In this document: one piece after another, positions 50,801-58,888 of the stretch | Position numbering within the stretch: the stretch's first letter is position 1 | Layout: every line of letters begins with the position of its first letter | NCBI GenBank assembly: GCA_035048485.1 | Contig: CM068585.1 | Location: 55,485,910 to 55,549,909 of the forward strand | Source: Pteria penguin | Taxonomy: Eukaryota > Mollusca > Bivalvia > Pterioida > Pteriidae | Length of the DNA: 64,000 nt | Direction: 5' to 3' | Position numbers and translations under genes: made by a program | The notes under the pieces: model-generated | Databases searched by the model: none | The model's input: the letters and a program-made list of their open reading frames with translations, nothing else | What the model was told of the DNA's origin: nothing

Positions 50801-52768
50801 AAGAAAATCCAATGCATTAAATGTGTCTTCTTTTAAATCCCAGACTATTGTTTTAAATTTAAAATGTATCAATATGATTTGACGATGTCAGATAGACAGC
50901 GCACATCAGATGATATTTAACGTCACTTGAAGTGAAACCAGATATTTTGCAATAAATGCCATATTAAAATGGATCTTAAGGGAAAATGAATCTCAGAGAA
51001 CTTTCCTCACAAATGTGTGAGACTCGTAAAAGTAAAAACAGCTGCAATAAAAGCCTCATCTCGGGGTGGTACATCCAGAAATCGATGCAAACCACATCAT
51101 TTATCTTGCTGAGTGTTACGTACATATATCACTACTAACTGTCACATTTTGCATTCCTTAACGTGAATAACTTTGCGAATGAATTTAAATTTCCTTACTC
51201 GTAATTTATTTCTTTGGTAGTAGTTGTATTTGTGAATTTTTCAGAAACTGGATGTGTTACGTTGATTGTAGTACCATTGTCAGGCAGGATGCATGCTGGA
51301 TCTGGTAAATAGTAAGTTAAGGTACATATTAATATACATGAAAATATGAATTACTTGTTTTCGATTATGCTTTGAATTTCTTAAATATTACCATAAAAAG
51401 CACGCGACAGTGGACAGATATTGAAGTTTCAATTATAGAATTTGAATTATGCATTTTTTTTATGGTTTTGTATTCTTTTACAAATTTCTAACTTTTTTAA
51501 AATAAATTTTTGTTCTTTGTTCGCTATATGGTGGATTACTTATAGATTTTTAAACGTGTGTCCTGTGATTCTGCTGCAGTTTCGACAAGTGGGAAGGATT
51601 GGTGCCCGCAAACCTGTTAACCACACCTATTGAGTTACATTTCGTATTTACATTGACCGTCCTAAATCCGTGTCGTAACTACAGTACTATTGAATATTTT
51701 TGTAATGTCGTTTTCTTTGTTTATTTGATACTATTTAACATGATCATATTTTATTTGCATGCCCTTTGTTACATGGGTCATACAACTTGGTTAGATGTAT
51801 TCCGTCCTCTCTTTGACTGTAAATATCTTCTAATATCACGCAAATTACTTAAAAGTGATTATTTGTAGACATAACATACACATATACAGCTTATCTGTTG
51901 AGTATTTCTTGTGTTGGTTTTCTGGACAACCATTTGTCTCATTGCATGGGAAGAAAGGATGACCGAGGTAGGCTTTTCCACCATGAATTTTTATCCATGG
52001 ACAACCAACTAAATTGAAAGAAAAAATATGAAAATGTGATACATCTATATTTTTTACATGATTATATTATATAAAAGAGCACTGGAAAAATGTATAGCTA
52101 GTATTTTCACAAAGATAAACACCTTCTATACTTCGGTAATAAGTGAAATAATGTTATATTTGTCGATGACATGCATTTTGGGTGATCCACTAAAAATAAA
52201 ATGAATTGTTGAAAACAATACAGAAAGATTGTGCTTTAAGTAAATTTGGAAAAAAAAAGCAAATAAATGGAATTCGACTGTACTATACTAACAATGTTGA
52301 AACTAGAATTTCTTAATTTAGGAGTTATATACACCATGCAATTTAACTTGTAACATGTTTTTCCTCAGTATAGAGTATTTACCTTTATAAGAATTAATGG
52401 TATACTTTTGCATACACGTCTCCACCAAACTAGTATTTTCGTTTTGTATGCAGTGGTATATCTGCGAGTCTTCGCATAGGAATTTACAAGATCTTTGTGC
52501 CCATGATTGCTTATTGGTCGGACAGGTATCAACATCTATGATGACCTGATTCGAGTAAGGTAGCAACAACACCATGATGATTGTAGTAAATAGTATTACC
52601 TGTAAAAATGGTTATATTTTATTGATCATGATGCTAAATGGTATTAAATGTAAAGCACTGCACATTGTTAAATGTTTACGAATGCAGTATTATTTTTTTT
52701 TAAAAAACCCGATATATTAGAGGCTTACCAATAGCGAATCACCTCTTACAAATACCAACCTCAGTCAT
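30890..52768 (-). CDS. Gene 1: transmembrane receptor-like protein with MIEAP-type C-terminal domain (13-exon model)
   Basis: Exons in transcription order: 52768-52760, 52599-52383, 52008-51880, 51301-51199, 50786-50674, 50511-50437, 47878-47824, 47320-47279, 46036-45851, 37615-37517, 37295-37127, 36400-36344, 31165-30890. All joins use GT-AG, phases match throughout, and the sum is 1530 nt (509 aa plus stop). The protein begins with a signal peptide, followed by a Cys-rich ectodomain (CP..W, YHC, CP, PAC motifs), a Thr-rich stalk, one transmembrane helix with a basic stop-transfer, a coiled coil of about 95 residues, an NEWTDA-type helical segment, and a C-terminal region with the VQDPP and VRPAIY blocks that align with the MIEAP/SPATA18 C-terminal domain. 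MIEAP acts in mitochondrial quality control in vertebrates; any role here is inference. Such an architecture would put MIEAP in the cytosol tethered to a membrane. Exon 6 is the least certain. Some family-typical linker sequence between exons 12 and 13 may be missing. Confidence 0.75.
31212..31425. repeat. A/C-rich low-complexity tract
   Basis: A-runs, (AAAT)n, a C-run at 31333-31342 and (AAAC)n. Lies just upstream of the acceptor of gene 1 exon 13 on the minus strand. Confidence 0.9.
32090..32215 (+). mobile_element. PLE-type terminal motif
   Basis: ACTGAAGAGGCATAATTTGT, CGAAATACGAAACTGGTGC, a stretch that in bivalve genomes commonly follows GIY-YIG PLEs (recalled). Related copies at about 42455-42515 (+) and 59335-59385 (-). 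Confidence 0.4.
32228..32530 (+). mobile_element. Penelope-like 3' UTR tail interrupted by (GT)n
   Basis: TTGACCGTCGTAAGTCGGTA, GCAGCACAATCGAATATTTT and GTCATACAGTATTGTCAGAT match the tails at 48.5 and 51.6 kb. A (GT)n expansion (32352-32440) lies inside. Confidence 0.55.
32352..32440. repeat. (GT)n microsatellite
   Basis: More than 40 GT units with one TC interruption. Confidence 0.95.
32613..33753. mobile_element. TIR element family 1, copy 1 (1141 bp, TA target-site duplication)
   Basis: Same family as 38223-39283, in inverse orientation. TA at 32611-32612 and 33754-33755. Subterminal zones hold about seven GTTAAC palindromes flanked by CG (for example GCGTTAACGCG). The centre has an (AAT)n run that flips to (ATT)n at about 33037-33146. 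No ORF of note. In gene 1 intron 12. Confidence 0.85.
33885..35825 (-). mobile_element. Penelope-like element copy C (diverged)
   Basis: Same subfamily as A and B but older. RT fragments FDFSTLYTFLPYDLI (about 35680), VIPMGTNCAPLIADLYLYCY (about 35410) and, further down, VPSLPSYGIYNSQLVRF (about 35070). Several frameshifts. The C-terminal segment appears twice (34565-34700 and 34762-34945), so part of it was duplicated in tandem. N-terminal third absent. Lies in gene 1 intron 12. Confidence 0.8.
36344..36400 (-). CDS. Gene 1 exon 12: short MIEAP-domain helix
   Basis: Acceptor ATTCTTACAG preceded by (ATT)n, donor AAG|GTAAAT; exactly 19 codons, phase 0 in and out. Encodes AIYKECLTLANKQYDDLFK. 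Confidence 0.7.
36402..36652. repeat. (AAT)n-rich tract
   Basis: Repeated AAT runs with ACT and ATC variants. Its proximal end is the pyrimidine tract of gene 1 exon 12 on the minus strand. Confidence 0.9.
36851..37100. repeat. T/G-rich low-complexity tract
   Basis: (TG)n, T-runs, (TTTG)n and a G-run at 36991-37003. In gene 1 intron 11, 27 bp past exon 11. Confidence 0.9.
37127..37295 (-). CDS. Gene 1 exon 11: MIEAP-domain entry (NEWTDA segment)
   Basis: Acceptor TTGTTTAG, donor GAA|GTAAGT; phase 2 in, phase 0 out. Encodes RPERLVEKFSELYDNEWTDA and a following helix. This RLVEKFSELYDNEWTDA block is typical of mollusc proteins that carry the MIEAP C-terminal domain (recalled, not searched). 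Confidence 0.8.
37517..37615 (-). CDS. Gene 1 exon 10: second coiled-coil segment
   Basis: Acceptor ATAATACAG preceded by a (TTA)n run, donor AG|GTGGAA; phase 2 in and out. Encodes LTEDEVWNYELKIEQLTREK and more heptads. It follows an 8.2-kb intron holding PLE copy B and a TIR element. Confidence 0.75.
37628..37704. repeat. (AAT)n microsatellite
   Basis: Between gene 1 exon 10 acceptor and the 3' end of PLE copy B; on the minus strand it serves as a (TTA)n pyrimidine tract. Confidence 0.9.
37705..38220 (-). mobile_element. Penelope-like element copy B, 3' part (below the inserted TIR element)
   Basis: Reverse complement of the copy A 3' UTR, with the additional segment missing from A (GTAAACCGGTTAACC, GACCGTCCTAAGTCGG). 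The 3' end abuts an (AAT)n tract next to gene 1 exon 10. Continues at 39286 beyond the TIR element. Confidence 0.85.
38223..39283. mobile_element. TIR element family 1, copy 2 (1061 bp, TA target-site duplication)
   Basis: Ends are inverted repeats of about 27 bp containing GGTGCAGTCCTAACATAACA; flanked by TA at 38221-38222 and 39284-39285. Inserted in PLE copy B: removing it and one TA restores the CCCGTCATATAGTCCC sequence found (as reverse complement) in copy A at 3738-3755. No transposase ORF; internal GTTAACG words and an (ATT)n run. TA duplication and CAG-type ends suggest mobilisation by a Tc1/mariner-like transposase (inference). Confidence 0.85.
39286..41405 (-). mobile_element. Penelope-like element copy B, coding part
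   Basis: Near-identical to copy A. Longest open stretch 40699-39866, with WLPKLHKSPYKSRF, FDFSTLYTSLPHGL, GIPMGTNCAPLIADLF and RYLDDIL, a complete RT palm. N-terminal ORF 41399-40941 carries GHVITGDLN and LFGKGPKYRLPSRIDF. Defects: an extra A in an A-run near 40970 (frameshift), a TGA at the codon where copy A has TAA, and a TGA at the same codon as in copy A near 39865. It extends about 80 bp further 5' than copy A. Lies in gene 1 intron 9. Confidence 0.88.
41406..44591. other. Gene 1 intron 9, mostly unassigned
   Basis: AT-rich, a C-run at 43142-43153 and the PLE motif at 42.45 kb. A minus-strand frame at 42074-41796 is open for 92 codons but unrecognised. Confidence 0.4.
42440..42520 (+). 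mobile_element. PLE-type terminal motif
   Basis: TCAATGAAGAGACGTAAATT, GTCGAAATTTGGAAACGGTG: second copy of the motif at 32.1 kb. Confidence 0.35.
44592..44868 (+). mobile_element. tRNA-derived SINE, near full length
   Basis: Starts GCCGGTGTGGCCCAGTGGTA (box A zone), GGGGTTCGAGTCCC (box B), then a body with GTCCTGTCTTTCGGACGAG, CACTGCTTCGGGTGAGTCCG, GCATCAGACAGATGCCATCA, and a (CAAT)n tail. The tRNA-like head could be transcribed by RNA polymerase III. Confidence 0.85.
44869..45060 (+). mobile_element. Penelope-like 3' fragment next to a SINE
   Basis: AGACTGTCTTGTATTTGGCC, CTTGAACGTTACGCATTGAC, TAACGGGCCTTGTC match copy A from about 3660. Directly follows the SINE tail. Confidence 0.65.
45851..46036 (-). 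CDS. Gene 1 exon 9: coiled coil
   Basis: Acceptor GATTGTAG, donor AAAAAG|GTAAGA; phase 2 in and out. Encodes IVALQSKLKEKSKEIHDLKQ and a continuing Lys/Glu/Gln-rich heptad pattern ending in FWDEKFLETKSNHEK. A cytosolic oligomerisation segment is likely. Confidence 0.8.
47104..47132 (+). mobile_element. SINE head stub
   Basis: AGCCGGCGTGGCCTAGTGCT, ATCGCGCTGGAC: only the box A half of the SINE. Confidence 0.5.
47279..47320 (-). CDS. Gene 1 exon 8: 42-nt microexon
   Basis: Acceptor ACTTTACAG, donor AG|GTATGT; phase 2 in and out. Encodes an acidic linker EGTEPEDITPEIH that runs in frame into the coiled coil of exon 9. Confidence 0.6.
47824..47878 (-). CDS. Gene 1 exon 7: cytosolic linker
   Basis: Acceptor TTTAAACAG, perfect donor AT|GTAAGT; 55 nt, phase 1 in, phase 2 out. 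Encodes TAKAIATDDSTVHLLKN. Too short for a function call; supported by splice signals and phase. Confidence 0.6.
48160..48285 (-). mobile_element. SINE tail fragment
   Basis: Minus strand: CACTGCTTCGGTAAGG, GCACCAGACAAATGCCGTCA, ending in a CAATCAATCGATT tail. Gene 1 intron 6. Confidence 0.6.
48430..48700 (+). mobile_element. Penelope-like 3' UTR tail
   Basis: Contains GCGGTGAGTGGCAAGGTGGG, GACCGTCCTATCGGTATCGT, GTCATACAGCTTTGTCAGAT. Lies in gene 1 intron 6. Confidence 0.6.
50437..50511 (-). CDS. Gene 1 exon 6 (possible cassette exon)
   Basis: Acceptor TGTTTGCAG and a weak donor CA|GTTGAT. The exon is 75 nt, phase 1 in and out, so skipping it keeps the frame. Encodes VEMALSTRMNRIKKEM and a short linker, basic and probably helical. 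The weak donor makes this exon less certain than its neighbours. Confidence 0.45.
50674..50786 (-). CDS. Gene 1 exon 5: transmembrane helix
   Basis: Acceptor TATTTTTTCAG, donor GAAG|GTACGT; phase 2 in, phase 1 out. Encodes SIAIISVLSSLLLVSFLV, about 18 hydrophobic residues, then NMATYIRRHMNKIKDKN, a basic stop-transfer that places the following exons in the cytosol. Confidence 0.8.
51199..51301 (-). CDS. Gene 1 exon 4: end of ectodomain and Thr-rich stalk
   Basis: Acceptor TTTACCAG, donor GA|GTAAGG; phase 1 in, phase 2 out. Encodes PACILPDNGTT followed by a Thr/Asn-rich stalk with two sequons just outside the membrane. Confidence 0.75.
51540..51830 (+). mobile_element. Penelope-like 3' UTR tail
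   Basis: Contains GTGCCCGCAAACCTGTTAAC, GACCGTCCTAAATCCGTGTC and GTCATACAACTTGGTTAGAT. Lies in gene 1 intron 3, antisense to the gene. Confidence 0.6.
51880..52008 (-). CDS. Gene 1 exon 3: second ectodomain segment
   Basis: Acceptor CAATTTAG, donor T|GTATGT; phase 1 in and out. Encodes GCPWIKIHGG...CNETNGCPEN...YSTDKLYM, with three cysteines and one N-glycosylation site. Homologous to gene 2 exon 2 (22144-22252), which is shorter by about eight codons. Confidence 0.75.
52383..52599 (-). CDS. Gene 1 exon 2: signal peptide and first Cys-rich ectodomain segment
   Basis: Acceptor TTTTTACAG and donor AAG|GTAAAT; enters phase 0, leaves phase 1. Encodes the signal-peptide core and then a CPTNKQSW...YHC...C segment with an N-glycosylation sequon (NENTS). 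The same pattern (CP, W, YHC, C) recurs in gene 2 exon 1 at 27806-28049. Confidence 0.75.
52760..52768 (-). CDS. Gene 1 exon 1 (start codon exon)
   Basis: ATG ACT GAG followed by a GTTGGT donor. Joined to exon 2 it gives MTE-VILFTTIIMVLLLP, a convincing signal peptide. Only 9 coding bases, so it rests on frame continuity and on the hydrophobic run that follows. The 5' UTR was not delimited. Confidence 0.55.
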
Positions 52769-52956
52769 TTTTTATAAGTTAAGATGCTCAGCGATCTGTG
52801 ATATTCGATGATAAAAACAGCCTATAAAAAGAAAAAAAGGAAAACACGGAAAATGTTGAATAATGGACATTTATCAAGATTTCAGTATAGTAACAATAAG
52901 ACATTATTAAAATATCCAAAACAGAAATAAATCAATGAATAAGATAAAATATTTAA

Positions 52957-53152
52957 AAACAAAAAAAAAAACTTCCCCGGAACACACTCACTACAAACGA
53001 CCTCCCGCAAAAGTAAAAAAAAAAAATAAATAAAAACAAAACAAAACAAAAAACACCCACCCCCAATAATAAAACAAAAAACGCAGAAAAGGAAAAAAAA
53101 CGTCACCCCCCCCCCTCCATAGAACACCCCCCCCCCCAAAAAAAAAACACCA
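52957..53152. repeat. A/C-rich low-complexity tract
   Basis: A-runs, (AAAC)n and several C-runs, about 190 bp upstream of the gene 1 start codon. Confidence 0.85.
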
Positions 53153-53639
53153 TATACATATATAACAAATGGTTAAATACGAAAGTTACGCAGCGGCCAT
53201 TCATGGACCCCTAATATTCAGAGATGATAGCAAGTGCTCTTGAGGACTAACGTCTCCTAAATGGCTTGTCAAACCCACCATTAACACCTTTAGATACAGT
53301 AGGTCAAACCCTCCAAAGGGAACTTTTTCTGTGAGCTCAATAATAATAATTGAAAGAAGAAAAATAATTCTAATAATATTACTGTGAATAATAAGAACAC
53401 GTATACCTTGACGATCTGTAGAAATCCAAAGCGTAATCTTTAAATAGGAAACTCAGTATGGAGAGAATATTAAAATCGAGACAGAAAAACATAAGAGAGA
53501 TTATAAAGACAATGTAAAGATGATGGATAAATCCAAACCACAAATCCAAACATCATGAAACCAGAGGTAGGACATACAAAATCAGTGACAATGAAAAACA
53601 CATTGAAAATAACAAAATATTTCTACTTGAAGAACATAT

Positions 53640-53944
53640 GTGAACCCCTGTGATGGAGTGAGATCAGGTGCCCGGGGAGAGTGAGCGTATCCTGCTTGCT
53701 AGCTACACCCGTCACATATACCCAGTAGAAAGAGTCAAATCGTGTAAATTCCATATGTATTTATATACGGAGAAGTCATACTAGGTAACCTTCTAGTAAA
53801 GAAAGTGTCAAATCTGTGTAAAATGATCGGAATTGGTCTCAGTCCAGAATATCATTTAAAAGTCTGCATAACGAGATATCATATGGAGTAATAAGAGTCT
53901 CGTAACGACCTTAGAACTTCCTCAGTGACGTTGCTAGTCTAGCA

Positions 53945-53992
<48 letters not shown>

Positions 53993-54620
53993 CCCTGGTT
54001 CAGCAGCTTAACTGAAAGTCGCCTAGTCAACAAAGTCGTTGTAATTTGAATATGCTCTGGAATAACGTATTAACTGAGATATGAATACGCCGTATGCGGG
54101 CGATGATGGAATGTTGCTACTTATGAAAGGAAAGTTTGTGATAGCGAAATTGAAATCGTCACGTCTGTCATAGAGTGAGGTGTTCAATTGACCATTAATG
54201 TCAAAGACAACATAATATCCAAATACGAAGTAGAAAACTACTTTCTGTGGTTTCTTTGCCCTCCAATTCACTTGGATAGATGATGCTAAGGTAATCCGCG
54301 AATGAAAGATTATTAATTGAAAGCAAGTCATCTATATATCTGTAAGTAAAATTGAAGCCAAGAGCCAATTGCTTTTTTCCTTGCGAAAGCAAAGACAATG
54401 AATTCAGCTTCGTATGAGTAAAGGAATATGTGAGCCAGAAGCGGAGCACAGTTAGTGCCCATTGGAATGCCGAGAATTTGTTTAAAAACCTTACCTCCAA
54501 ACACCACAAAAATGTTATCGATAACAAAGTTCAACATCTGGATGACAGCTGTTTCAGTGTATTTATTTTTGGAATCAGAATTTTCACTACCAAAGTAAGT
54601 TTTATCCTTCAAATTACAAT
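53640..54620 (-). mobile_element. Penelope-like element copy F
   Basis: RT block YTETAVIQMLNFVIDNIFVV and GKVFKQILGIPMGTNCAPLL (54580-54440), RYIDDLLSINNLSFADYLS, then FNFAITNFPFISSNIPSSPA (about 54160-54090) and QLIRYSRAYSNYNDFVD. One or two frameshifts. A (TA)n run (53947-53990) lies in its 3' part. Upstream of gene 1. Confidence 0.75.
53947..53991. repeat. (TA)n microsatellite
   Basis: About 22 TA units inside PLE copy F. Confidence 0.95.
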
Positions 54621-55464
54621 CGTCACTATCAAAAAAGATAAAGGGAATATTCTATACCTTAAAAATAAATAAGAATTTGATTTATCCTGGTGAATGCCAT
54701 TTTTCTATAGTAGCAAGCTAACTATGCATGAATATGTGAAATCATGTCATCATCATCATGTACGCTTATACTTTCTGAAGACAAATGGGGTGTACTTAGT
54801 GTTTATATAGACATATCCATTTTTTTTTTCAATTAGGTATTTCGTACTCGTATTTATGCATGCTAAATGTCCAGCTCATGTACAAGTATACACAGCATAG
54901 AGAAGGCAATTTGAAACAACTTTTAAGTCTACATAACGATAAATCATTTTTATTGAAGTGATAATTCATGCTTACATGAACATTAGTCCGAAATGTCAAA
55001 CCCAAAGTTAATGTCCACCTCAATAAAAAGGATTCCGTATTCCGTAAAAAAGAGGCTCGTTGTCATCTACTATAACCATGCTTTAGTGAAATTGTTCCAA
55101 GATTTGTAAGGTAGCGGCATACCACGCTACCTACAAATTGTTTTTAAAAGAAAAAAGATCACCAATGGATCCACCAAGGAACATTATATCTTGGACGATA
55201 TTTCCTGTGAATGATTCAATTACAGACACTAAAGTTCACGCTTGTTTATCTTAAAAACTTGTAATTATCATAATTGAATTGGTCAGTTAATGGCTAGTCT
55301 ATCTTGCTTGTTTATCTTAAAGTCTTAGGAATTTGTGAACTAATGGGGTACGTGGTAAATTAGTATAATTATCATAATTGGACTGGTCAATTTACGGCTA
55401 ATCTATTTTCCTTGTGGAAATGGATAGTGTTTTAATATATAAAGTAATTGGGGAGTTTAAATAG

Positions 55465-55560
55465 GAGACCTCGGAAACACTTGATAGAAGTAAGACCTCG
55501 GAAACACTTGATACAATTCAGACATCGGGAATACTTGATAGACTTCAGATCTATTTGATT
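55465..55560. repeat. ~27-bp tandem repeat, three diverged units
   Basis: GACCTCGGAAACACTTGATA occurs twice, then GACATCGGGAATACTTGATA. Confidence 0.8.
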
Positions 55561-56324
55561 CAGAAAGAACTTGAAAGAACTATATTGTGAAATATAACAT
55601 TGTGATCAACGTAACTGCCGGGTCTCCCCCTTTTCCACGTCGCACGAAGCCAACTTGCTATCTTGTATGTTGCTGTAGAGATTTTATTAAAAGTATTAAC
55701 TTTCTTACTGACATAATTTTGTCGCATAACACAACGCACTCTGGTGAATCAAACACACACCACCCCAACGCGAGGTACTATCCTACAGATTGCTTGTTTG
55801 AAATAAGAGGAAATAAGGTGACAAAATGTCAAAAGTCACATGACACATCGAACTTTATAATGGCATTATAGCTTGGATGTAAACATATGGGTGATAAAGA
55901 GAGTTGTGAGTAATAACAAACATCGATTTTTCCCCGTCCATTCATTTTATTGGAGGAATTCCGACATCTTTTAAAAATGTTTATATAGCGATCTTATTTC
56001 GTGGCTATAAAATGCTATGAAAGGCGACATTTTGAATAAATCAATACTAAAATGAAAAACACAGTATTTATGCACTTCCATATCTGAAGATGAGATGCAT
56101 TTGGAATTCAAATAGGCTGGTGTGTACCCGCTATACTAAGATCAGTTGAACACCTTTGTCAGACTACGTGAGTTAATATACAGGACACGTTTTGAACAAC
56201 AAGTTCACGATTTATGTAACACAATATATTGAGTGATTGCACAAACCTTTAAATGTATCCATTTAAAAGTCGGTCTTGCATGATATATGTCTGTATCCGA
56301 CAAGGAATTGCGCTGTAAGAAATC

Positions 56325-56400
56325 GCTACCTCTAGCAAGGCCAAGGTTAAAGTTGTCAGACAAACACACGGAGAGACAAACAGACAGGCAGACAGGACAA
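56325..56400 (-). repeat. Interspersed repeat fragment
   Basis: Minus strand TTTGTCTGACAACTTTAACC, TTGGCCTTGCTAGAGG, with (GACA)n on the plus strand: same class as 58143-58400. Confidence 0.45.
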
Positions 56401-57664
56401 AATCAATATGTCCCCGATCTAGTGGCATAAATATTTGAATAAACCAACCAGACAGACAGTTCGTTGGCTCCAAGAAATAGGGACTTATAATTTAGAAATG
56501 AGAGCTGGCCTAAAGCACTCGAAAGCTGAAACATTCTCTCGCCGACCATACAAGTCTTGCGAGAGTTAAGTAATCTAGACAGTGACAGTGAAGATGGAAT
56601 TTTACCATGGGATGAAACTCCAGCACTTCTCGTGGGAATGGTACACAGAAGCATTACAATCTTAAAACAAAGTCAATGGAATGATGTTGAAAAACCAGTA
56701 TGGTTGTGTGACTCCGCCATACTCTATATGTATCTGCCAAAAAGAAATGTAAGGCTTATCACATAGACAGATTACTTCCATACCAGGGCAGAAACCTTCC
56801 TACATGGCTCAAATCCAGAAGTAGATGGTGACAATTAAATACATGGTAAGGTGATATGGCACAGTGACTGGTATATTTATTTTCATTTACCCATGTAACT
56901 AGTGGTAGAAATGTAACGGGTCTTGCAGTCTGGGGTTCTACTCCGAGGTAGAACAGGAATGTGACTGGCCACTTTGTTCCTGTGGGACTTTTGCTAACAA
57001 CCACTAATGAGTTGTGAGTCTTCATAAATAAAATTAATGCATACATTTTGATTGGACTATTTTCTTCGAATTACCAATGAGGTACTCGCTCTGTTAGTCG
57101 CCTGCATTTCCAGGTTACAATTATAGTCGCGTCACATTGCGCTTCTATTTTTTTTTTTTTTTTTTTTGTTTTCAGAAGAAACAACTAGAACCATAAGGTA
57201 AAGAAGTCGAAAGCACGTTTAAACGCACAATTGTTAATCAAAGCATTGCTTATTAAAGAATATGATGAATGTGCTATTAACTGATATTTTTTGATACTTG
57301 GGAGTACAGAATTAGTAACGTACTTTGAACGATGATTCACTAGTGTCACCGCCATAAGGATAGAAAACTGTGGCCTCGCGCTCACCAAACAGAGGAGGTT
57401 TAAGTAGCATATGCAGCATGTCCCTTTTGAAGGGTTAAAGGTAGTTTGCCCATAGTGGACGAGAGAAGTAACCTAACACAGAGCTGGAAACCTCAAAAGA
57501 CATGTTTCAATGAGACACATGGATGAACTAGAGAGGACTGGCATGTCAATGTCTTTTGCTTTACTCTGCCTCTGTTTCGCTTTTCATCGATTACACTACA
57601 GAGCATAAGTGAATCCTACTGAAGAACATTCTATGTAAACAAGTGAGAGAAAATGTGTAAATGT

Positions 57665-58142
57665 GCTTAAAAGAAAAAAGAGGAGTTACTGGCAGTTATG
57701 TGGCAGAAGTCACCATGGGGCTATACAATACATGAATATAAATCATATACTAGAACATATAACACATTACAAAAATATTAGATTGTAATGCAATTACGAT
57801 ACCGACTTAGGACGGTCATTTAATTTGACAAAAGCCAAACAAATGGTGTGGTTGACCGGTTTACGGGCCCACCTTCCCACTCTCCGTAACAGCAGAACAA
57901 TCAAAGGACGTGCATTTAAAAATTTATAAATAATCCTCCATGTAAAGAACAAGGGTCAACAGGTATCGCATATTGAGAGGTCATAAAAATATAAACACGT
58001 AAGGTATTGTAAAACATGTAATGGTATAAAAATATATGCGACATCAACATGATAAACCGTGCTCTGTCAGTCTGAAAGCGAGCTAAGACCCTAGATCTGT
58101 AGGAGTCCCGACTAACAGTCAGAGGGGACGAGGTTCAGGACA
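57665..58142 (-). mobile_element. Penelope-like 3' UTR tail (copy A/B subfamily)
   Basis: Very close to 37705-38185: AAAAGAAAAAAGAGGAGTTA at the 3' end, through GGTCAACAGGTATCGCATAT to GGACGAGGTTCAGGAC, where it stops (5' truncation). Confidence 0.8.
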
Positions 58143-58400
58143 ACACGTGTAAAGACGATGGTTTTTTTTTTTTTTTTTTGTCCCCCGCTTTTTTGCGTCC
58201 GTCTGTCTGTCCGTCTGTCACTAAAACTTTAACCTTGGTCATAACTTTTTAACCGTAAGGCTTAGAGCCTTGATATTTGGCATGGTTGTCTCTAAATGAG
58301 ATACCTTTCCGTTAGTACCAAAAGCTTTTATCATATGACCTTTGACCTACTTCGATGTTACTTTGTAACCGTAAAATGTGGGGGCCTTCATATTTGTTCT
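58143..58400 (+). repeat. Interspersed repeat between two PLE tails
   Basis: T-run, TCCGTCTGTCTGTCCGTCTG, ACCTTGGTCATAACTTTTTA, TTGATATTTGGCATGGTTG, CATATGACCTTTGACC: same class as 7780-8080. Confidence 0.55.
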
Positions 58401-58681
58401 TAGATTATGCTATTCAGGCCGTAAGTCTACTGGATAATAATGTCCGGTGAAACATAATGGGAAATACGGGGGAAAATCCTCAATCATGTTAGATTCTAGT
58501 ATAATATCATCAAACACAACCATGGTAATATGTCACAGATCACTGCACCCTTACTGATATTTGTTTATTTTCTTTCTTGGGCACCTAGACTTGTCTTTGA
58601 TATCTCATATATACACGGGGAAATACAATCTGGTTAATACCATAAATTTATTCCGCTTCTCTATTTGTCCCGTAGCGGATA

Positions 58682-58888
58682 AAAGAAAAAAGAGGAGTTA
58701 CTGGCTCAGTTATGTGGCAGAAGTCACCATAGAGCTATACAGTACATGAATATAAATAATATACTAGAACATATATCACATTACAAAAATATTTGATTGT
58801 AGTGCAATTACGATACCGACTTAGGACGGTCATTTAATTTGACAAAAGCCAAACAAATGGTGTGGTTAACCGGTTTACGGGCCCACCT
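58682..58888 (-). mobile_element. Penelope-like 3' UTR tail, second copy
   Basis: Repeats the first 207 bp of the tail at 57665 (AAAAGAAAAAAGAGGAGTTA to GGTTTACGGGCCCACCTT), same orientation, about 540 bp away. Confidence 0.75.

Larger units (their letters stand above)
54625..57660. other. No gene confirmed
   Basis: Upstream flank of gene 1. A plus-strand ORF at 55587-55871 (94 codons) and one at 56557-56766 have no recognised relatives. Direct repeat of TAATTATCATAATTG at 55263 and 55365. T-run at 57150-57168. Confidence 0.4.
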
